DNA from: an uncultured Clostridium sp.
GTDB lineage: Bacteria; Bacillota; Clostridia; TANB77; CAG-508
Direction: 5' to 3'
Length of the DNA: 64,000 bases
Assembly: GCA_900553125.1 (NCBI GenBank)
Contig: USCB01000001.1
Location: 88,022 to 152,021, forward strand
A program made the translations under genes and the position numbers. This document shows positions 8,540 through 17,744 of the stretch, piece by piece (the stretch's first letter is position 1; each line of letters opens with the position of its first letter). The notes beneath the pieces are model-generated. The model saw only the letters and a program-made list of their open reading frames with translations, did not search any database and was not told where the DNA came from.

Positions 8540-9431
8540 ATGGAAAGAGCAATGTCTGTTGAAGAAAAAATAAGAAAGGCAGAAGAAATATATAACAGAA
8601 GAAATGGAAATAAATACATATATCAAAATAGTTATAAAGAGCAAACAAAAAAAGGACCAAGCCTCAAGCATAGAATGGTAAAACAAATAATAATATGTTT
8701 TTTAATTTATGGAATATTTTATGTTGTTACAAATAGAGAATATTTTTTATCACAAGAATTTAGGCTAAAAGTGGAACAAATGGCGTCACAAAACGAAACA
8801 ACACAAAAAGCATACAACTGGGTAATAAAATACCTCGAACAATACATAAAATTAACAGATGAAAACAAATCAACGACTCAAAGCGAAAATCAATTAGAAC
8901 AAGAAAACATAAATACCCAAAATGAAACATCAAATAATAATGAAGAAATAAATACTAACAATGAAAACATAGGAGGAGCAAATGAAGAAATAGCAAATGC
9001 AGAAAAAACTCAAGAAGAAAAAGATATAGAAGAAATAAAAGGAACAACAGAATTTATAAAACCAATAGAAGGAACAATAAGTTCAACTTTTGGATGGAGA
9101 ACACCTACAACAGCTACAGTGCCAAAATATCATACAGGATTAGATATTGCGGCAAAAACAGGTACAATAATAAAATCAGCCACAGACGGAAAAGTAATTT
9201 TAGTATCATCAGAAGGAGATTATGGGAAACATTACAAAATACAAATAAATGATATAACATTAATTTACGCCCATTGTAGTAAATTATATCTAAAAGAAGG
9301 AGATATAGTTTCACGCGGACAAGAAATTGCAGAGGTTGGGTCAACAGGAAATTCAACTCGGACCACATTTGCATTTTGAAATAAGGAGAGAGGATAGATT
9401 AGTAGATCCACAACTAATTCTAGATATTTGA
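8540..9431 (+). CDS. spoIVFA: SpoIVFA-like M23/LytM-domain membrane protein, interrupted by a one-base frameshift
   Basis: It has an N-terminal cytoplasmic stretch, one membrane segment (about 48-64), a long Glu/Asn-rich linker and a LytM/M23 domain (GTISSTFGWRTP, YHTGLDIAAKTG, GSTGNST). The reading frame breaks at C9359 and stops at 9379. Without that base the frame continues as GPHLHFEIRREDRLVDP and ends at 9431, touching the next start, for 296 residues in total. The order M23 membrane protein then M50 protease matches spoIVFA-spoIVFB, where SpoIVFA holds the pro-sigma-K protease in the forespore outer membrane. In the broken frame the HLHFE motif is lost. The start at 8540 has GGAAGTGG upstream. 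Confidence 0.7.
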
Positions 9432-10081
9432 AAATTATGTTTTTTAGAATAGATTTAAAAGTGTTTTTATTTTTAATAATATTTTATTTTACTAGGCAAA
9501 TAGAAATATATTTAATTATAATGATATTTGCATTATTGCATGAATTAGCTCATTTATTTGTAGGAATAATGTTGGGGCTAAAAATAAAAGGTATAACAAT
9601 AATGCCAGTTGGTTTTTCAATAGAATTTAATATAAATCAAAATGCTTATAATAAAAAAATTTTAAACTCAAATATGATGGAAGTAAAAAAATTAATTATA
9701 GCATTAGCAGGTCCAATATTTAATATTATTGTTAGTATAATAGTAGGATTTATAAAAACCAAAAATAATTTTATAATGGAAATTATGTATTCAAATATAC
9801 TTATAGCCATTTTTAACTTATTACCAATTTATCCATTAGATGGTGGAAGAATTCTAAAGTCACTATTCTGTTTATTTATAAATAGAAAAAAATCAATAAT
9901 ATATACTAACAAAATATCAAATTTAGCACTATTTTTTATTACATTTATATTTAGCATTTTAATATATGATTTAAAAAATATATCAATAATATTTATTTTA
10001 ATATATTTATGGTACACAGTTTTAAAAGAAAATAAGGTCTATAAAATGAAGATAAAGTTATATGAACTTTTAGAAAATTAG
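9428..10081 (+). CDS. spoIVFB: Site-2 intramembrane metalloprotease, SpoIVFB-like (M50)
   Basis: This polytopic protein of about 217 residues carries the zinc motif HELAH near residue 38 and the downstream LLPIYPLDGGRI, the NPDG-like third ligand of M50 proteases. With the SpoIVFA-like gene in front it is best read as the pro-sigma-K processing protease of sporulation. The first start, TTG at 9428, overlaps the restored spoIVFA stop (TTGA); ATG at 9437 is the alternative. Neither has its own Shine-Dalgarno, so translation probably depends on coupling. A generic M50 rhomboid-like role cannot be excluded. Confidence 0.8.
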   Translation: MKIMFFRIDLKVFLFLIIFYFTRQIEIYLIIMIFALLHELAHLFVGIMLGLKIKGITIMPVGFSIEFNINQNAYNKKILNSNMMEVKKLIIALAGPIFNIIVSIIVGFIKTKNNFIMEIMYSNILIAIFNLLPIYPLDGGRILKSLFCLFINRKKSIIYTNKISNLALFFITFIFSILIYDLKNISIIFILIYLWYTVLKENKVYKMKIKLYELLEN

Positions 10082-10150
10082 TAAAAAAATATGTACAAGA
10101 AATATAAACTATGCTATAATAGAAGTAGTTTATGAATGGGGGAATAAAAT

Positions 10151-10837
10151 ATGTTTGAAACAAAATATAGTAAAATATTAACAGTATTATTAGTAATAAT
10201 AATAATTGCGATAATAGGTATTTTTGGGTATTTAGGGTATAGCTACTACAAAAAATACACAATATCAAATGATGCAGATAAATATGTTTCAACCTATGTA
10301 GAGGAAACTAAAAACACAACAACAGAATCACAAAATAATACTACAACTACAGAAAACTCCGACGGAAATATATCAGGAGAATTAGCCACAGTAAATACAA
10401 GTAGTTCAAATTCATCAAACAAAGTAAAAACATATAAAGGATATAATGTATTAGGAACAATAGAAATACCAAAAACAAATGTAAAATATCCAGTACTAGA
10501 AGGACCATCAGACAACAGATTAGAAGTAGCAGTAGCAGTAGATTATCCATATAAAGATGTAAAACTAAATACAGTAGGAAATGTAACAATTGCGGGTCAC
10601 AATTACAGAAATGGAACATTTTTTTCAGACAACAATAAATTATCAAATGGTGACAAAATCTATATAACAGATTCAGACGGAAAGAAACTAGAATATGTAG
10701 TTTACAATAAATTTATAGCAGATTTCAAAGACCGTTCATATGATAATAGAGATACAGACGGCAAAAAAGAAATAACATTATATTCATGTACAGATGATAT
10801 GGCGGGAAGATTAATAGTAGAGGCAAGAGCAGAATAA
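10151..10837 (+). CDS. Sortase family transpeptidase
   Basis: The 228-residue protein has an N-terminal membrane anchor (about 9-32), a Ser/Thr/Asn-rich linker and a sortase barrel. His150 in IAGHNYRNG, Cys213 in TLYSCTDD and Arg220 in AGRLIVEAR form the expected triad. It joins LPXTG proteins to the cell wall, and the surface protein at the window's left edge (LPKTG) is a plausible substrate. The sortase class is not certain; the GHN..NGTFF stretch recalls class B or D. A purine-rich GGGGGAA site precedes the ATG and a terminator follows. Confidence 0.9.
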   Translation: MFETKYSKILTVLLVIIIIAIIGIFGYLGYSYYKKYTISNDADKYVSTYVEETKNTTTESQNNTTTTENSDGNISGELATVNTSSSNSSNKVKTYKGYNVLGTIEIPKTNVKYPVLEGPSDNRLEVAVAVDYPYKDVKLNTVGNVTIAGHNYRNGTFFSDNNKLSNGDKIYITDSDGKKLEYVVYNKFIADFKDRSYDNRDTDGKKEITLYSCTDDMAGRLIVEARAE

Positions 10838-10870
10838 AAATAAAGGAATTTTTAAAATTCCTTTATTTTT
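10836..10870 (+). terminator. Terminator after the sortase gene
   Basis: A 16-bp stem pairs 10836-10851 with 10855-10870 and runs into a T tract (TTTTTTTT). Confidence 0.85.
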
Positions 10871-10911
10871 TTTAATCTATCGTATATAATAAGGCAAATG
10901 GAGGTAAAGCA

Positions 10912-12912
10912 ATGAATAAAACAGAAGCAAAAAAAAGGATTGAAGAATTAACAAAAAAAACATCATATTATGCAGAGAAATATTATGATGATGACAAACC
11001 AGAAATAAGTGATTTTGAATATGATATGCTAATGCTAGAATTAAGAACATTAGAAAATCAATATCCAGAATTTGTAAAAAAAGAATCATACACACAGCAT
11101 GTTGGTGGAAAAGTAAAAGCAGGATTTAGTAAAGTTCAGCATGAAATACCACTATTAAGTATGCAAGATATATTCACAATAGAAGAAATAGATGACTATG
11201 TAAACAAAATACAAAAACAAGCAGAAGAAAACGAAATAGAAAATAAAAACTTTGTAGTAGAAACTAAAATAGATGGATTAACGGCATCATTAGAATATAA
11301 AGACGGAATTTTTGTTAGAGGTTCAACAAGAGGAAATGGACTAGTTGGGGAAGATGTTACAGAAAACTTAAAAACAATAAAAAATATACCAAAAACACTA
11401 ACAGAAAAAATAACAATAACAGTGCGTGGAGAAGTATTTATAAGTAGCAAAGATTTTGAAAAAATGAATAAAGAAAGAGAAGAAAAAGGAGAAGAAACAT
11501 TTGCAAATGCACGTAATGCAGCAGCTGGTTCATTAAGGCAATTAGATAGCCAAATAACAAAAACAAGACCATTAGACATTTATGTATATAATATACAAAA
11601 AATAGAAGGAAAAGAAATTTCATCACATTATGAGGCATTACAATATCTAAAAAAATTAGGATTTAACACAAATCCTATACAAATATTTTGTAAAAATGAA
11701 GAAGAAGTAAATACAGCAATAAAAGAAATTGGAAATAAAAGAGAAAGCTTAACATTTGGAATTGATGGAGCAGTTATAAAAGTAGATGATTTAAGGTTTA
11801 GAGAAATATTAGGAACAACAGCAAAAAATCCAAGATGGCAAATAGCATATAAATATCCACCAGAACAGAAGAAAACAAAACTAAAAGATATAGTATGTAA
11901 TGTAGGAAGAACAGGGGTAATAACACCACTTGCAATATTAGAACCTGTAGTTGTAGCAGGTTCAACGATATCAAAAACAACACTTCATAATGAAGATTTT
12001 ATAAAGGAAAAAGAAATAAAAATAGGTGACACGGTTGTAATTCAAAAAGCAGGAGACGTCATACCAGAAATAGTAAAAGTTATAAAGGAAGAAAGAACCG
12101 GTGAAGAAAAAGAATTTAAGATGCCAGAAGTATGTCCTGTATGTGGTGCAAAAACTACTAGAGAAGAAGGCGAATCAGCAGTAAGATGTACAGGTATAGA
12201 ATGTCCAGCAAAACTATATAGAAATTTAGTACATTTTGTATCACGTGAAGCCATGAATATAGATGGATTAGGTGAAAATATAATAAACCAACTCATGGAT
12301 AAAAAGCTAATTTCAAATGTTGCAGATATATATAATCTAACATTTGAAGATGTTGCAACATTAAAAAAGAATGGTACAAAGTTTGCTACTAATTTAATAA
12401 ATGCAATAGAAAACAGCAAGCAAAATGACCTATATAGACTAATTACAGCATTAGGAATAATGCATATTGGAGGAAAAGCATCAAAAGTTTTAGCTAAAAA
12501 ATTTAAAGACATAGATAATTTGGCAGCAACAAGTTTAGAAGAATTATCAGAAATTGACGATATAGGTCCAATAATGGCAAAAAGTATTGTTGAATTTTTT
12601 GCTGAGCCACAAACAAAAGATTTAATAAAAAGATTAAAATTAGCAGGAGTAAATACAAAAGCAGAAGAAACTGAAAATGAAGATAACCGATTCGAAGGGA
12701 AAACATTTGTATTAACAGGAAGTTTAGAAAAATTTACACGTGATGAGGCATCAAATATTATAGAAAAATTTGGAGGGAAAGTATCAGGTTCGGTTTCTAA
12801 AAAAACTGCATATTTAATTGCAGGAGAAGATGCAGGTAGTAAACTAGAAAAAGCAAGGATACTTGGAACTACGGTTTTAACAGAAGACGAATTTTTAGAG
12901 ATGATAAAATGA
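10912..12912 (+). CDS. ligA: NAD-dependent DNA ligase
   Basis: The 666-residue LigA has full domain order. The Ia/adenylation domain carries the nucleotidyl Lys119 in ETKIDGLTASLEY. It is followed by an OB fold, a C4 zinc finger (CPVCGAK...CTGIECPAK), helix-hairpin-helix repeats and a C-terminal BRCT domain (FVLTGSLEKFTRDEA). It seals nicks in replication and repair using NAD. GGAGG precedes the ATG. The stop codon runs directly into a palindromic repeat element, which probably also terminates transcription. Confidence 0.97.
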   Translation: MNKTEAKKRIEELTKKTSYYAEKYYDDDKPEISDFEYDMLMLELRTLENQYPEFVKKESYTQHVGGKVKAGFSKVQHEIPLLSMQDIFTIEEIDDYVNKIQKQAEENEIENKNFVVETKIDGLTASLEYKDGIFVRGSTRGNGLVGEDVTENLKTIKNIPKTLTEKITITVRGEVFISSKDFEKMNKEREEKGEETFANARNAAAGSLRQLDSQITKTRPLDIYVYNIQKIEGKEISSHYEALQYLKKLGFNTNPIQIFCKNEEEVNTAIKEIGNKRESLTFGIDGAVIKVDDLRFREILGTTAKNPRWQIAYKYPPEQKKTKLKDIVCNVGRTGVITPLAILEPVVVAGSTISKTTLHNEDFIKEKEIKIGDTVVIQKAGDVIPEIVKVIKEERTGEEKEFKMPEVCPVCGAKTTREEGESAVRCTGIECPAKLYRNLVHFVSREAMNIDGLGENIINQLMDKKLISNVADIYNLTFEDVATLKKNGTKFATNLINAIENSKQNDLYRLITALGIMHIGGKASKVLAKKFKDIDNLAATSLEELSEIDDIGPIMAKSIVEFFAEPQTKDLIKRLKLAGVNTKAEETENEDNRFEGKTFVLTGSLEKFTRDEASNIIEKFGGKVSGSVSKKTAYLIAGEDAGSKLEKARILGTTVLTEDEFLEMIK

Positions 12913-12962
12913 CCCATTGGGACCGGTTCTTTTTGGGAAAAAATACCCAAAAAGAACCGGTT
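12911..12962. repeat. Palindromic intergenic repeat, ACCGGTTCTTTTT variant
   Basis: A 16-bp stem, ACCGGTTCTTTTTGGG (12922-12937) with its complement at 12946-12961, starts at the ligA stop and ends in TTTTAA. It is a relative of the GGGGACGGTTCTTTT elements elsewhere in the window. It probably doubles as the ligA terminator. Confidence 0.75.
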
Positions 12963-12994
12963 TTAATAGAGCCAAAGTGAAAGGAAAATGAGAT

Positions 12995-13246
12995 ATGGAA
13001 GATTATACTTTTGAAATGATGTATGAAGATTTAAGAAATGGATATCAGATTTATTATACTTATGTAAGAAATAGATATTTGTTATTTAGAACAGCAAAAA
13101 ATTGTTATACCCAAAAACTTATTACAGAAAATAGTAAAAGCCCACATCCAAAGACTACAATGCTTACTTTGAAAAGGGTTAAGGAGATTTTTCCATTTAT
13201 GGAAGATATTGAGTATCGTATAGGTTTATCAGATGAAAATAACTAA
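12995..13246 (+). CDS. Hypothetical protein, 83 residues
   Basis: A short soluble protein with many Tyr in the N-terminal half (FEMMYEDLRNGYQIYYTYV) and a basic middle (SKSPHPKTTMLTLKRVKEIF). A weak AAAGG site precedes the ATG. Codon use fits the neighbours and a terminator follows directly, so it is probably a real gene. No family is recognised. Confidence 0.55.
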   Translation: MEDYTFEMMYEDLRNGYQIYYTYVRNRYLLFRTAKNCYTQKLITENSKSPHPKTTMLTLKRVKEIFPFMEDIEYRIGLSDENN

Positions 13247-13249
13247 CAA

Positions 13250-13280
13250 AAATAAAGTGTTATAAAATGACACTTTATTT
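13250..13280 (+). terminator. Terminator before the agr locus
   Basis: AAATAAAGTGT (13250-13260) pairs with ACACTTTATTT (13270-13280), followed by T residues. Confidence 0.8.
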
Positions 13281-13422
13281 TTTATAAAACGCTTAAAATA
13301 TTTTACGAAAAATAAATTCTAATTTTTTACAAATGAAATCGTACTAGTTATAAAAAGAATGCTCAAAAACAAATAAAATATGCTAAAATTAAGACAAGCC
13401 TAAGAAAAGAGAGGTGATTAGA

Positions 13423-14052
13423 ATGATAGACAAAATCTGTTTATTCTTGACCAACAAGATACGCAAAGAAATGCCTGAGGTTGATGATGAAAGAGCAGAA
13501 ATAATAAATTATGGTTTGCACTTAATTGTAGGTGAACTACCTAAAAATTTTATTATTTTGGGATTATCGTATTTTTTAGGAGTTTTCAAACTAACATTAT
13601 TAGCTGTAATAATATTATTACCATACAGAGCCGTTTCAGGAGGTTTTCATTTGAAAACACATATTGGATGTATAGTTGGTACAACAATAATTTACTGCGG
13701 TGTAGCAAAAATATCAAATTATATCATTTTTTACAACCAAATTTTAAAATATATAATAGCATTATCAGTCTGGATATTTGGAATGATAATGGTACATTTA
13801 TACGCACCAGCAGATACAGAAAATATCCCTATACTTTCAAAAAAAGAAAGAAAACAGAAGAAAATATTATCTTACATATTTTTAAGTATAGCACTTTTGA
13901 TTGCCTGTGTAATTCCAAATAATGAAATATCTAATATTTTAATTTTGGGACATTTAATTCAGAGTATGATGATTACCAGATTGGCATACATATTAACCAG
14001 AAATAAATATGGTTATGAAGTATACAATGATGATTGTACTTTAAAGACATGA
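13423..14052 (+). CDS. agrB: AgrB-type autoinducer peptide processing protease
   Basis: A 209-residue polytopic membrane protein of the accessory gene regulator B family. The catalytic cysteine-protease pair is visible as His76 in AVSGGFHLKTH and Cys83 in THIGC, matching the known spacing (His77/Cys84 in S. aureus). It cleaves the AgrD propeptide and forms the thiolactone. ATG 13423 has AGGTGAT at good spacing; the upstream in-frame GTG at 13414 is part of that site. agrD follows 74 bases later, with a hairpin between. Confidence 0.95.
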   Translation: MIDKICLFLTNKIRKEMPEVDDERAEIINYGLHLIVGELPKNFIILGLSYFLGVFKLTLLAVIILLPYRAVSGGFHLKTHIGCIVGTTIIYCGVAKISNYIIFYNQILKYIIALSVWIFGMIMVHLYAPADTENIPILSKKERKQKKILSYIFLSIALLIACVIPNNEISNILILGHLIQSMMITRLAYILTRNKYGYEVYNDDCTLKT

Positions 14053-14053
14053 A

Positions 14054-14092
14054 ATAATAAAAAGATATTAAGCCGGCCATATCTTTTATTAT
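14054..14092 (+). promoter_or_regulatory. Hairpin between agrB and agrD
   Basis: A stem of about nine base pairs (14060-14068 with 14079-14087), extensible across one bulge, encloses the GC-rich loop TAAGCCGGCC. No T tract follows directly. It may be an attenuator, an RNA-processing site or a stabiliser that sets agrB against agrD expression; the role is inferred. Confidence 0.45.
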
Positions 14093-14126
14093 ATAAAATT
14101 TTTTTACATAAAGGGAGGAATTAATT

Positions 14127-14246
14127 ATGTTAAAATTTTTAGCTAGAATTTCAGAAAAATATGCAAAATCTACTAATACAGCATGTAATTTACTTTGGAT
14201 TTTACATCAACCAAAAATGCCAGCAACTTTAATAAAAAAAGATTAA
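14127..14246 (+). CDS. agrD: AgrD-type cyclic autoinducer propeptide, 39 residues
   Basis: AAGGGAGGAA precedes the ATG. The 39-residue peptide has an amphipathic leader (MLKFLARISEKYAKSTNT), a single Cys20 in ACNLLWIL, and the HQPKMP tail typical of clostridial AgrD peptides. AgrB should cut after the ring-closing residue and release a thiolactone starting near Cys20. By comparison with C. perfringens (ACIWFT before HQP), the ring here could hold five residues, or up to seven if cleavage is just before HQP. It is paired with agrB upstream and a kinase/regulator pair downstream. Confidence 0.9.
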   Translation: MLKFLARISEKYAKSTNTACNLLWILHQPKMPATLIKKD

Positions 14247-14252
14247 TAATAT

Positions 14253-14280
14253 AAAAAGGAGTATGAAAATACTCCTTTTT
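14253..14280. terminator. Bidirectional terminator between agrBD and the agrCA-like genes
   Basis: AAAAAGGAGTA (14253-14263) pairs with TACTCCTTTTT (14270-14280). The A and T flanks suit termination on both strands. It overlaps the stop of the convergent kinase gene. Confidence 0.85.
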
Positions 14281-15625
14281 AATAATAAATTTCTAAACGT
14301 TGTTTAAATAATAATTCACTTGGTTCTGTAATTAATTTTGAATTATTATTTCTATTCAAAATTTGACTTACTTCCCATAATCCCATTCCAGAATGATTTT
14401 CTTTTCCAGTAATTCCTTTTTCGAAAATTTTGTTTTTATCTACATCTTTATTATTATAAGAATTTTCAATTGTGAAGATTTGAATATGAGATGCAGGAGA
14501 ATCATGGAATGTGATTTTTACTAATTTTGCGTCAGTTTCAGATGCAGATTCAATACCATTGTCAATCAATATTCCAATAATTCTTGAAAAATCATATATT
14601 GGCATATGTAGTTTATTTAAATCAAAGAAAAAGTCTAATTGAATTTCAACATTTTCATCAGTAGCTTTTTGATATTTAGCAGTTAGAAGGTTATATATAC
14701 CTGGATTATTAATTAGGCAAGGATTAAGTAGAGCGATATTATTAACCTTTTGACAATCTTTTTCCAAGCTGTAGTAATATTTCTTTAAACCTTCCATATC
14801 ATCTGTATTAACAAATCCACCTATAGTAAAAATCATATTATCAAAATCATGTTTAAAAGCTTTAACATTATCATATAAGATTGAGAGAGTTTTATTATAA
14901 TTTTCAGCATTTTCTAAATCTCTTGTAGTTATTTGTAATTTTAAAGTTTTTATAAGACTATAAATGCTTATAAAAAAGTATGCAAATAGAGAAAGAAAAC
15001 TTAAAAAACTAAAGATTGCAGGTAAAACATCGGTATATAAAAATGCTATTATTAGTTGTAAACATAATGTAAAAAAACCTAGTAGTAAATTTATTAAAAT
15101 TATCAATCTATTCTCTTTGCTAAAATCTTCTTTTAAATTAGATTTGAATTTATTTTTCTGGATTAATAAAACTATAAAATAAACAACAGTATATACTATA
15201 AACAAATATATTATTCTATATAATGGAATAGATTCAATCTCATCATATGTTAGTTTAAAAATAACTAAAAATGGTTTTAATAAAAGAGTATTAACTAATG
15301 CAAAAATAATGGTTGGTAATATTGTTCCAATAATACATTTTAACCAATTAACTTTAAATATAAGTTTTATTAAAATAAACATAGTTATATAGTTTATAAA
15401 TGTGTTAAAAGGACTTGGTACAAAAAATTTAAAAATAATAGATATTATTGGAAAAAGTAAGATGTATGCGTATTTTTGTTTATTATTATAATCAAATTGT
15501 AAAAATGATGATAGTATTTTAAATACCAACCATGCCTCTACAAATATAGGAATAGTAGATATTATTTGAGTTGCTAACTCATTTTTAGTAGTTAATAAAC
15601 TCCAAAGATTATTTAATAGACTCAT
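14279..15625 (-). CDS. agrC: AgrC-like quorum-sensing histidine kinase
   Basis: A 448-residue protein with about six N-terminal membrane helices (roughly 1-220), a phospho-acceptor His259 in FKHDFDNMIF and a GHKL ATPase domain. N-box ILIDNGIESA and G-box GMGLWEVSQIL are visible. The HPK10/AgrC type senses a cyclic peptide and passes phosphate to a LytTR regulator. It lies tail-to-tail with agrBD, and its start overlaps the regulator stop by 17 bases, so the two are cotranscribed. The symbol rests on context and architecture. Confidence 0.85.
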   Translation of the reverse strand: MSLLNNLWSLLTTKNELATQIISTIPIFVEAWLVFKILSSFLQFDYNNKQKYAYILLFPIISIIFKFFVPSPFNTFINYITMFILIKLIFKVNWLKCIIGTILPTIIFALVNTLLLKPFLVIFKLTYDEIESIPLYRIIYLFIVYTVVYFIVLLIQKNKFKSNLKEDFSKENRLIILINLLLGFFTLCLQLIIAFLYTDVLPAIFSFLSFLSLFAYFFISIYSLIKTLKLQITTRDLENAENYNKTLSILYDNVKAFKHDFDNMIFTIGGFVNTDDMEGLKKYYYSLEKDCQKVNNIALLNPCLINNPGIYNLLTAKYQKATDENVEIQLDFFFDLNKLHMPIYDFSRIIGILIDNGIESASETDAKLVKITFHDSPASHIQIFTIENSYNNKDVDKNKIFEKGITGKENHSGMGLWEVSQILNRNNNSKLITEPSELLFKQRLEIYY

Positions 15626-16328
15626 GTAAATTTACCCCTTTCATAAATTCATTTTTATACTTAGGTCCAATATCACAGTAATTATTATTTTTAAAATAGA
15701 TTAAATTTGCTGATGGTTCAAGTTTTACTATATTATCAACATTTGCAATAAAAGATTTATGACATCTAACAAAGTTTTTTGGTAATTGACCTTCAAGTTT
15801 TGCAAATGAACTATAAATTTCATAATCTCTAGAATTTGTATGGAAAATAATTTTCATACCATCACGTTTTATATATTGAACTTCATTTCCATCTATAATA
15901 GTATTTTTGTTATTTAATCTTATGTAATTTTTAGTTGAAAAATTATTTTTAATATCATCAAATAATCTTAAAATGGTTTCTTCTAAACGTTCTTTTGCAA
16001 TAGGCTTGCATAAAAAGTCAAAAGTTTTACATTTATAAGCGATGAAAACGAACTCGGCGTGAGCAGTAGTAAAAATAATATAGCAATTTTTGTGTTCTTT
16101 TCTAAGTTTATTTGCTATTTCTATTCCATTCAGTTTGGAGTTTAAATTGATATCTAAAACTAATACATCTGTTGGATTTTCTTTTACATAAGCTATTAGT
16201 TCCGAGTCATTCGTAGTTTTAAAGGCTATTTTTGCCTCTAAATCATGTTCAATAAATACAGATTCAAACATATGAGATAATTTGTTAAGTGCATTTAAAT
16301 TATCATCACATATTACAAAATTTAACAT
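15609..16328 (-). CDS. agrA: AgrA-like LytTR response regulator
   Basis: The 239-residue protein has a receiver domain (acidic pair at 8-9, phospho-acceptor Asp59 in VLVLDINLN, Lys in FLCKPIAKER) and a C-terminal LytTR DNA-binding domain (KNYIRLNNKNTI to YKNEFMKG, with FVRCHKSFIANVDNI). It is the likely output of the peptide-sensing system. GGGAGGATA precedes the ATG. Its targets are not visible, though the agr promoters are natural candidates. Confidence 0.88.
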   Translation of the reverse strand: MLNFVICDDNLNALNKLSHMFESVFIEHDLEAKIAFKTTNDSELIAYVKENPTDVLVLDINLNSKLNGIEIANKLRKEHKNCYIIFTTAHAEFVFIAYKCKTFDFLCKPIAKERLEETILRLFDDIKNNFSTKNYIRLNNKNTIIDGNEVQYIKRDGMKIIFHTNSRDYEIYSSFAKLEGQLPKNFVRCHKSFIANVDNIVKLEPSANLIYFKNNNYCDIGPKYKNEFMKGVNLHESIK

Positions 16329-16366
16329 TATTATCCTCCCTTATAAAAATAAAATTGAAAATAATT

Positions 16367-16412
16367 AGCTGAAAAACTTGTAATAATATTATTTGTTTTG
16401 TACTTTTCAGCT
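16367..16412. promoter_or_regulatory. Inverted repeat upstream of the agrA-like gene
   Basis: AGCTGAAAA (16367-16375) and its complement TTTTCAGCT (16404-16412) are 28 bases apart, 39-84 bases upstream of the regulator start. TATAATATAAT follows on the plus side. It could be a regulator site or hairpin. The 289-base divergent gap otherwise shows only AT-rich sequence. Confidence 0.35.
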
Positions 16413-16623
16413 TATAATATAATGATAAAATAAAAGTAAAAAAATGTCAATTAGGTTTACATAATTTGAGTTATATATAAATTAAATATGGTTCATGTTT
16501 TCAAAATTAAAAAATTCGAATTCAAATAATAAATTAATAATAATGAAAATAGATAAAAATTAATAAAAGTAATAATTTAAAATAAAAAACATAAAATTAT
16601 AAAAAAATAGAGGAGAGATGATT

Positions 16624-17439
16624 ATGTCATTTGATAAGCAAATAAACCATACAACTAAGATTTTAACATTAATATGTCTTACACTAACCATTTTTACAAT
16701 AACAGTCGTTATAAGTCCTAAAAGCACTAGTGAAACATCAGGAGAGGCATTAAGTAATAAAAAAATAGGATGGGGAATTAAGCGTAATGATAATAATATA
16801 CAACCAGATTTAGGAGCAGAAAATAAAAAATTAATTGATAAATACAATGGGATTGCAATGGGAAACAATGATGATAAGAGTATTTATTTAACATTTGATT
16901 TAGGTTATGAAGGAGGCTATACAGCTAAAATATTAGATGCACTTAAAGAAAAAAATGCAAAAGCAACATTTTTTATTACAGCCCATTATTTAAATACGGC
17001 ACCAGACTTAGTAGAAAGAATGATAAATGAGGGGCATATTGTAGGAAACCACACAGTAAATCATAAAAGCATGCCAGACCTAACAGATGAGGAACTAAAA
17101 AAAGAATTAATGAATTTAAATCAGGCTTTATATGAAAAATTTGGATATGAAATGAAATATATGAGACCACCTAAAGGAGAATTTAGTGAAAGAACATTAA
17201 GTTTAACTGATTCATTAGGATTTAGAACTGTAATGTGGAGTTTTGCATATGTAGATTGGAATGATGACAAACAGCCATCAAAAGATGAGGCAATGAAAAA
17301 AATAATAAATAACCTTCATAATGGTGAAATAATGTTATTACACGCAACATCAAAAACAAATTCAGAAATTATGGCAGAAATGTTAGATAAAATAAGAGAA
17401 TCAGGATATGAAATAAAAAGTCTTGAAGAATTTAGATAG
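16624..17439 (+). CDS. pdaA: Polysaccharide deacetylase, PdaA-like (spore cortex muramic delta-lactam pathway)
   Basis: A 271-residue protein with an N-terminal signal/anchor (about 13-33) and a NodB-homology domain. TFDLGYEGGYTAKILD is the PdaA-type motif 1, HIVGNHTVNHKSMPD holds the zinc His pair, and RPPKGEF and MLLHATS follow. PdaA de-N-acetylates muramic acid during cortex delta-lactam formation. The following yqfC-yqfD genes also favour a sporulation role. ATG 16624 is preferred because GAGGAG is too close to the ATG at 16618. Confidence 0.85.
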   Translation: MSFDKQINHTTKILTLICLTLTIFTITVVISPKSTSETSGEALSNKKIGWGIKRNDNNIQPDLGAENKKLIDKYNGIAMGNNDDKSIYLTFDLGYEGGYTAKILDALKEKNAKATFFITAHYLNTAPDLVERMINEGHIVGNHTVNHKSMPDLTDEELKKELMNLNQALYEKFGYEMKYMRPPKGEFSERTLSLTDSLGFRTVMWSFAYVDWNDDKQPSKDEAMKKIINNLHNGEIMLLHATSKTNSEIMAEMLDKIRESGYEIKSLEEFR

Positions 17440-17452
17440 GAGTTTTGAAAAT

Positions 17453-17728
17453 ATGAGAAGAGGGAAAAGATTTAATGATATTTTAGAAATTCCAAAAGAA
17501 ATATATACAAATATTCCTAATTTTATTATAACCGGATTTGAGGAAATGATAATAGAAAATTATAAGGGAATATTAGAATATGAAGATTATTATGTAAGAG
17601 TAAATACATATATAGGTATTGTAAATATACACGGTTTTAACCTTAAATTAGAAAAAATGACAGAAGATAATTTAAAAATTTCAGGAAGAATAGAATCAAT
17701 TGAGTTAGAAAGAACAATAGATAGCTAA
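17453..17728 (+). CDS. yqfC: Sporulation protein YqfC (YabP/YqfC family)
   Basis: This 91-residue protein matches the family in size and pattern (DILEIPKEI near the start, ITGFEEMIIENYKGILEYED, VNIHGFNLKLEKMTEDNLKI). ATG 17453 follows TAGGAG; a TTG 30 bases upstream lies inside pdaA. It is directly followed by yqfD, the conserved order in spore formers, where the pair is expressed in sporulation. Confidence 0.9.
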   Translation: MRRGKRFNDILEIPKEIYTNIPNFIITGFEEMIIENYKGILEYEDYYVRVNTYIGIVNIHGFNLKLEKMTEDNLKISGRIESIELERTIDS

Positions 17729-17744
17729 TTTCTAGGGAGGCAGT

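Noticed and set aside
13668..13922. Plus-strand ORF of 84 codons inside agrB
   Set aside because: It is an out-of-frame shadow with no ribosome site or family features.
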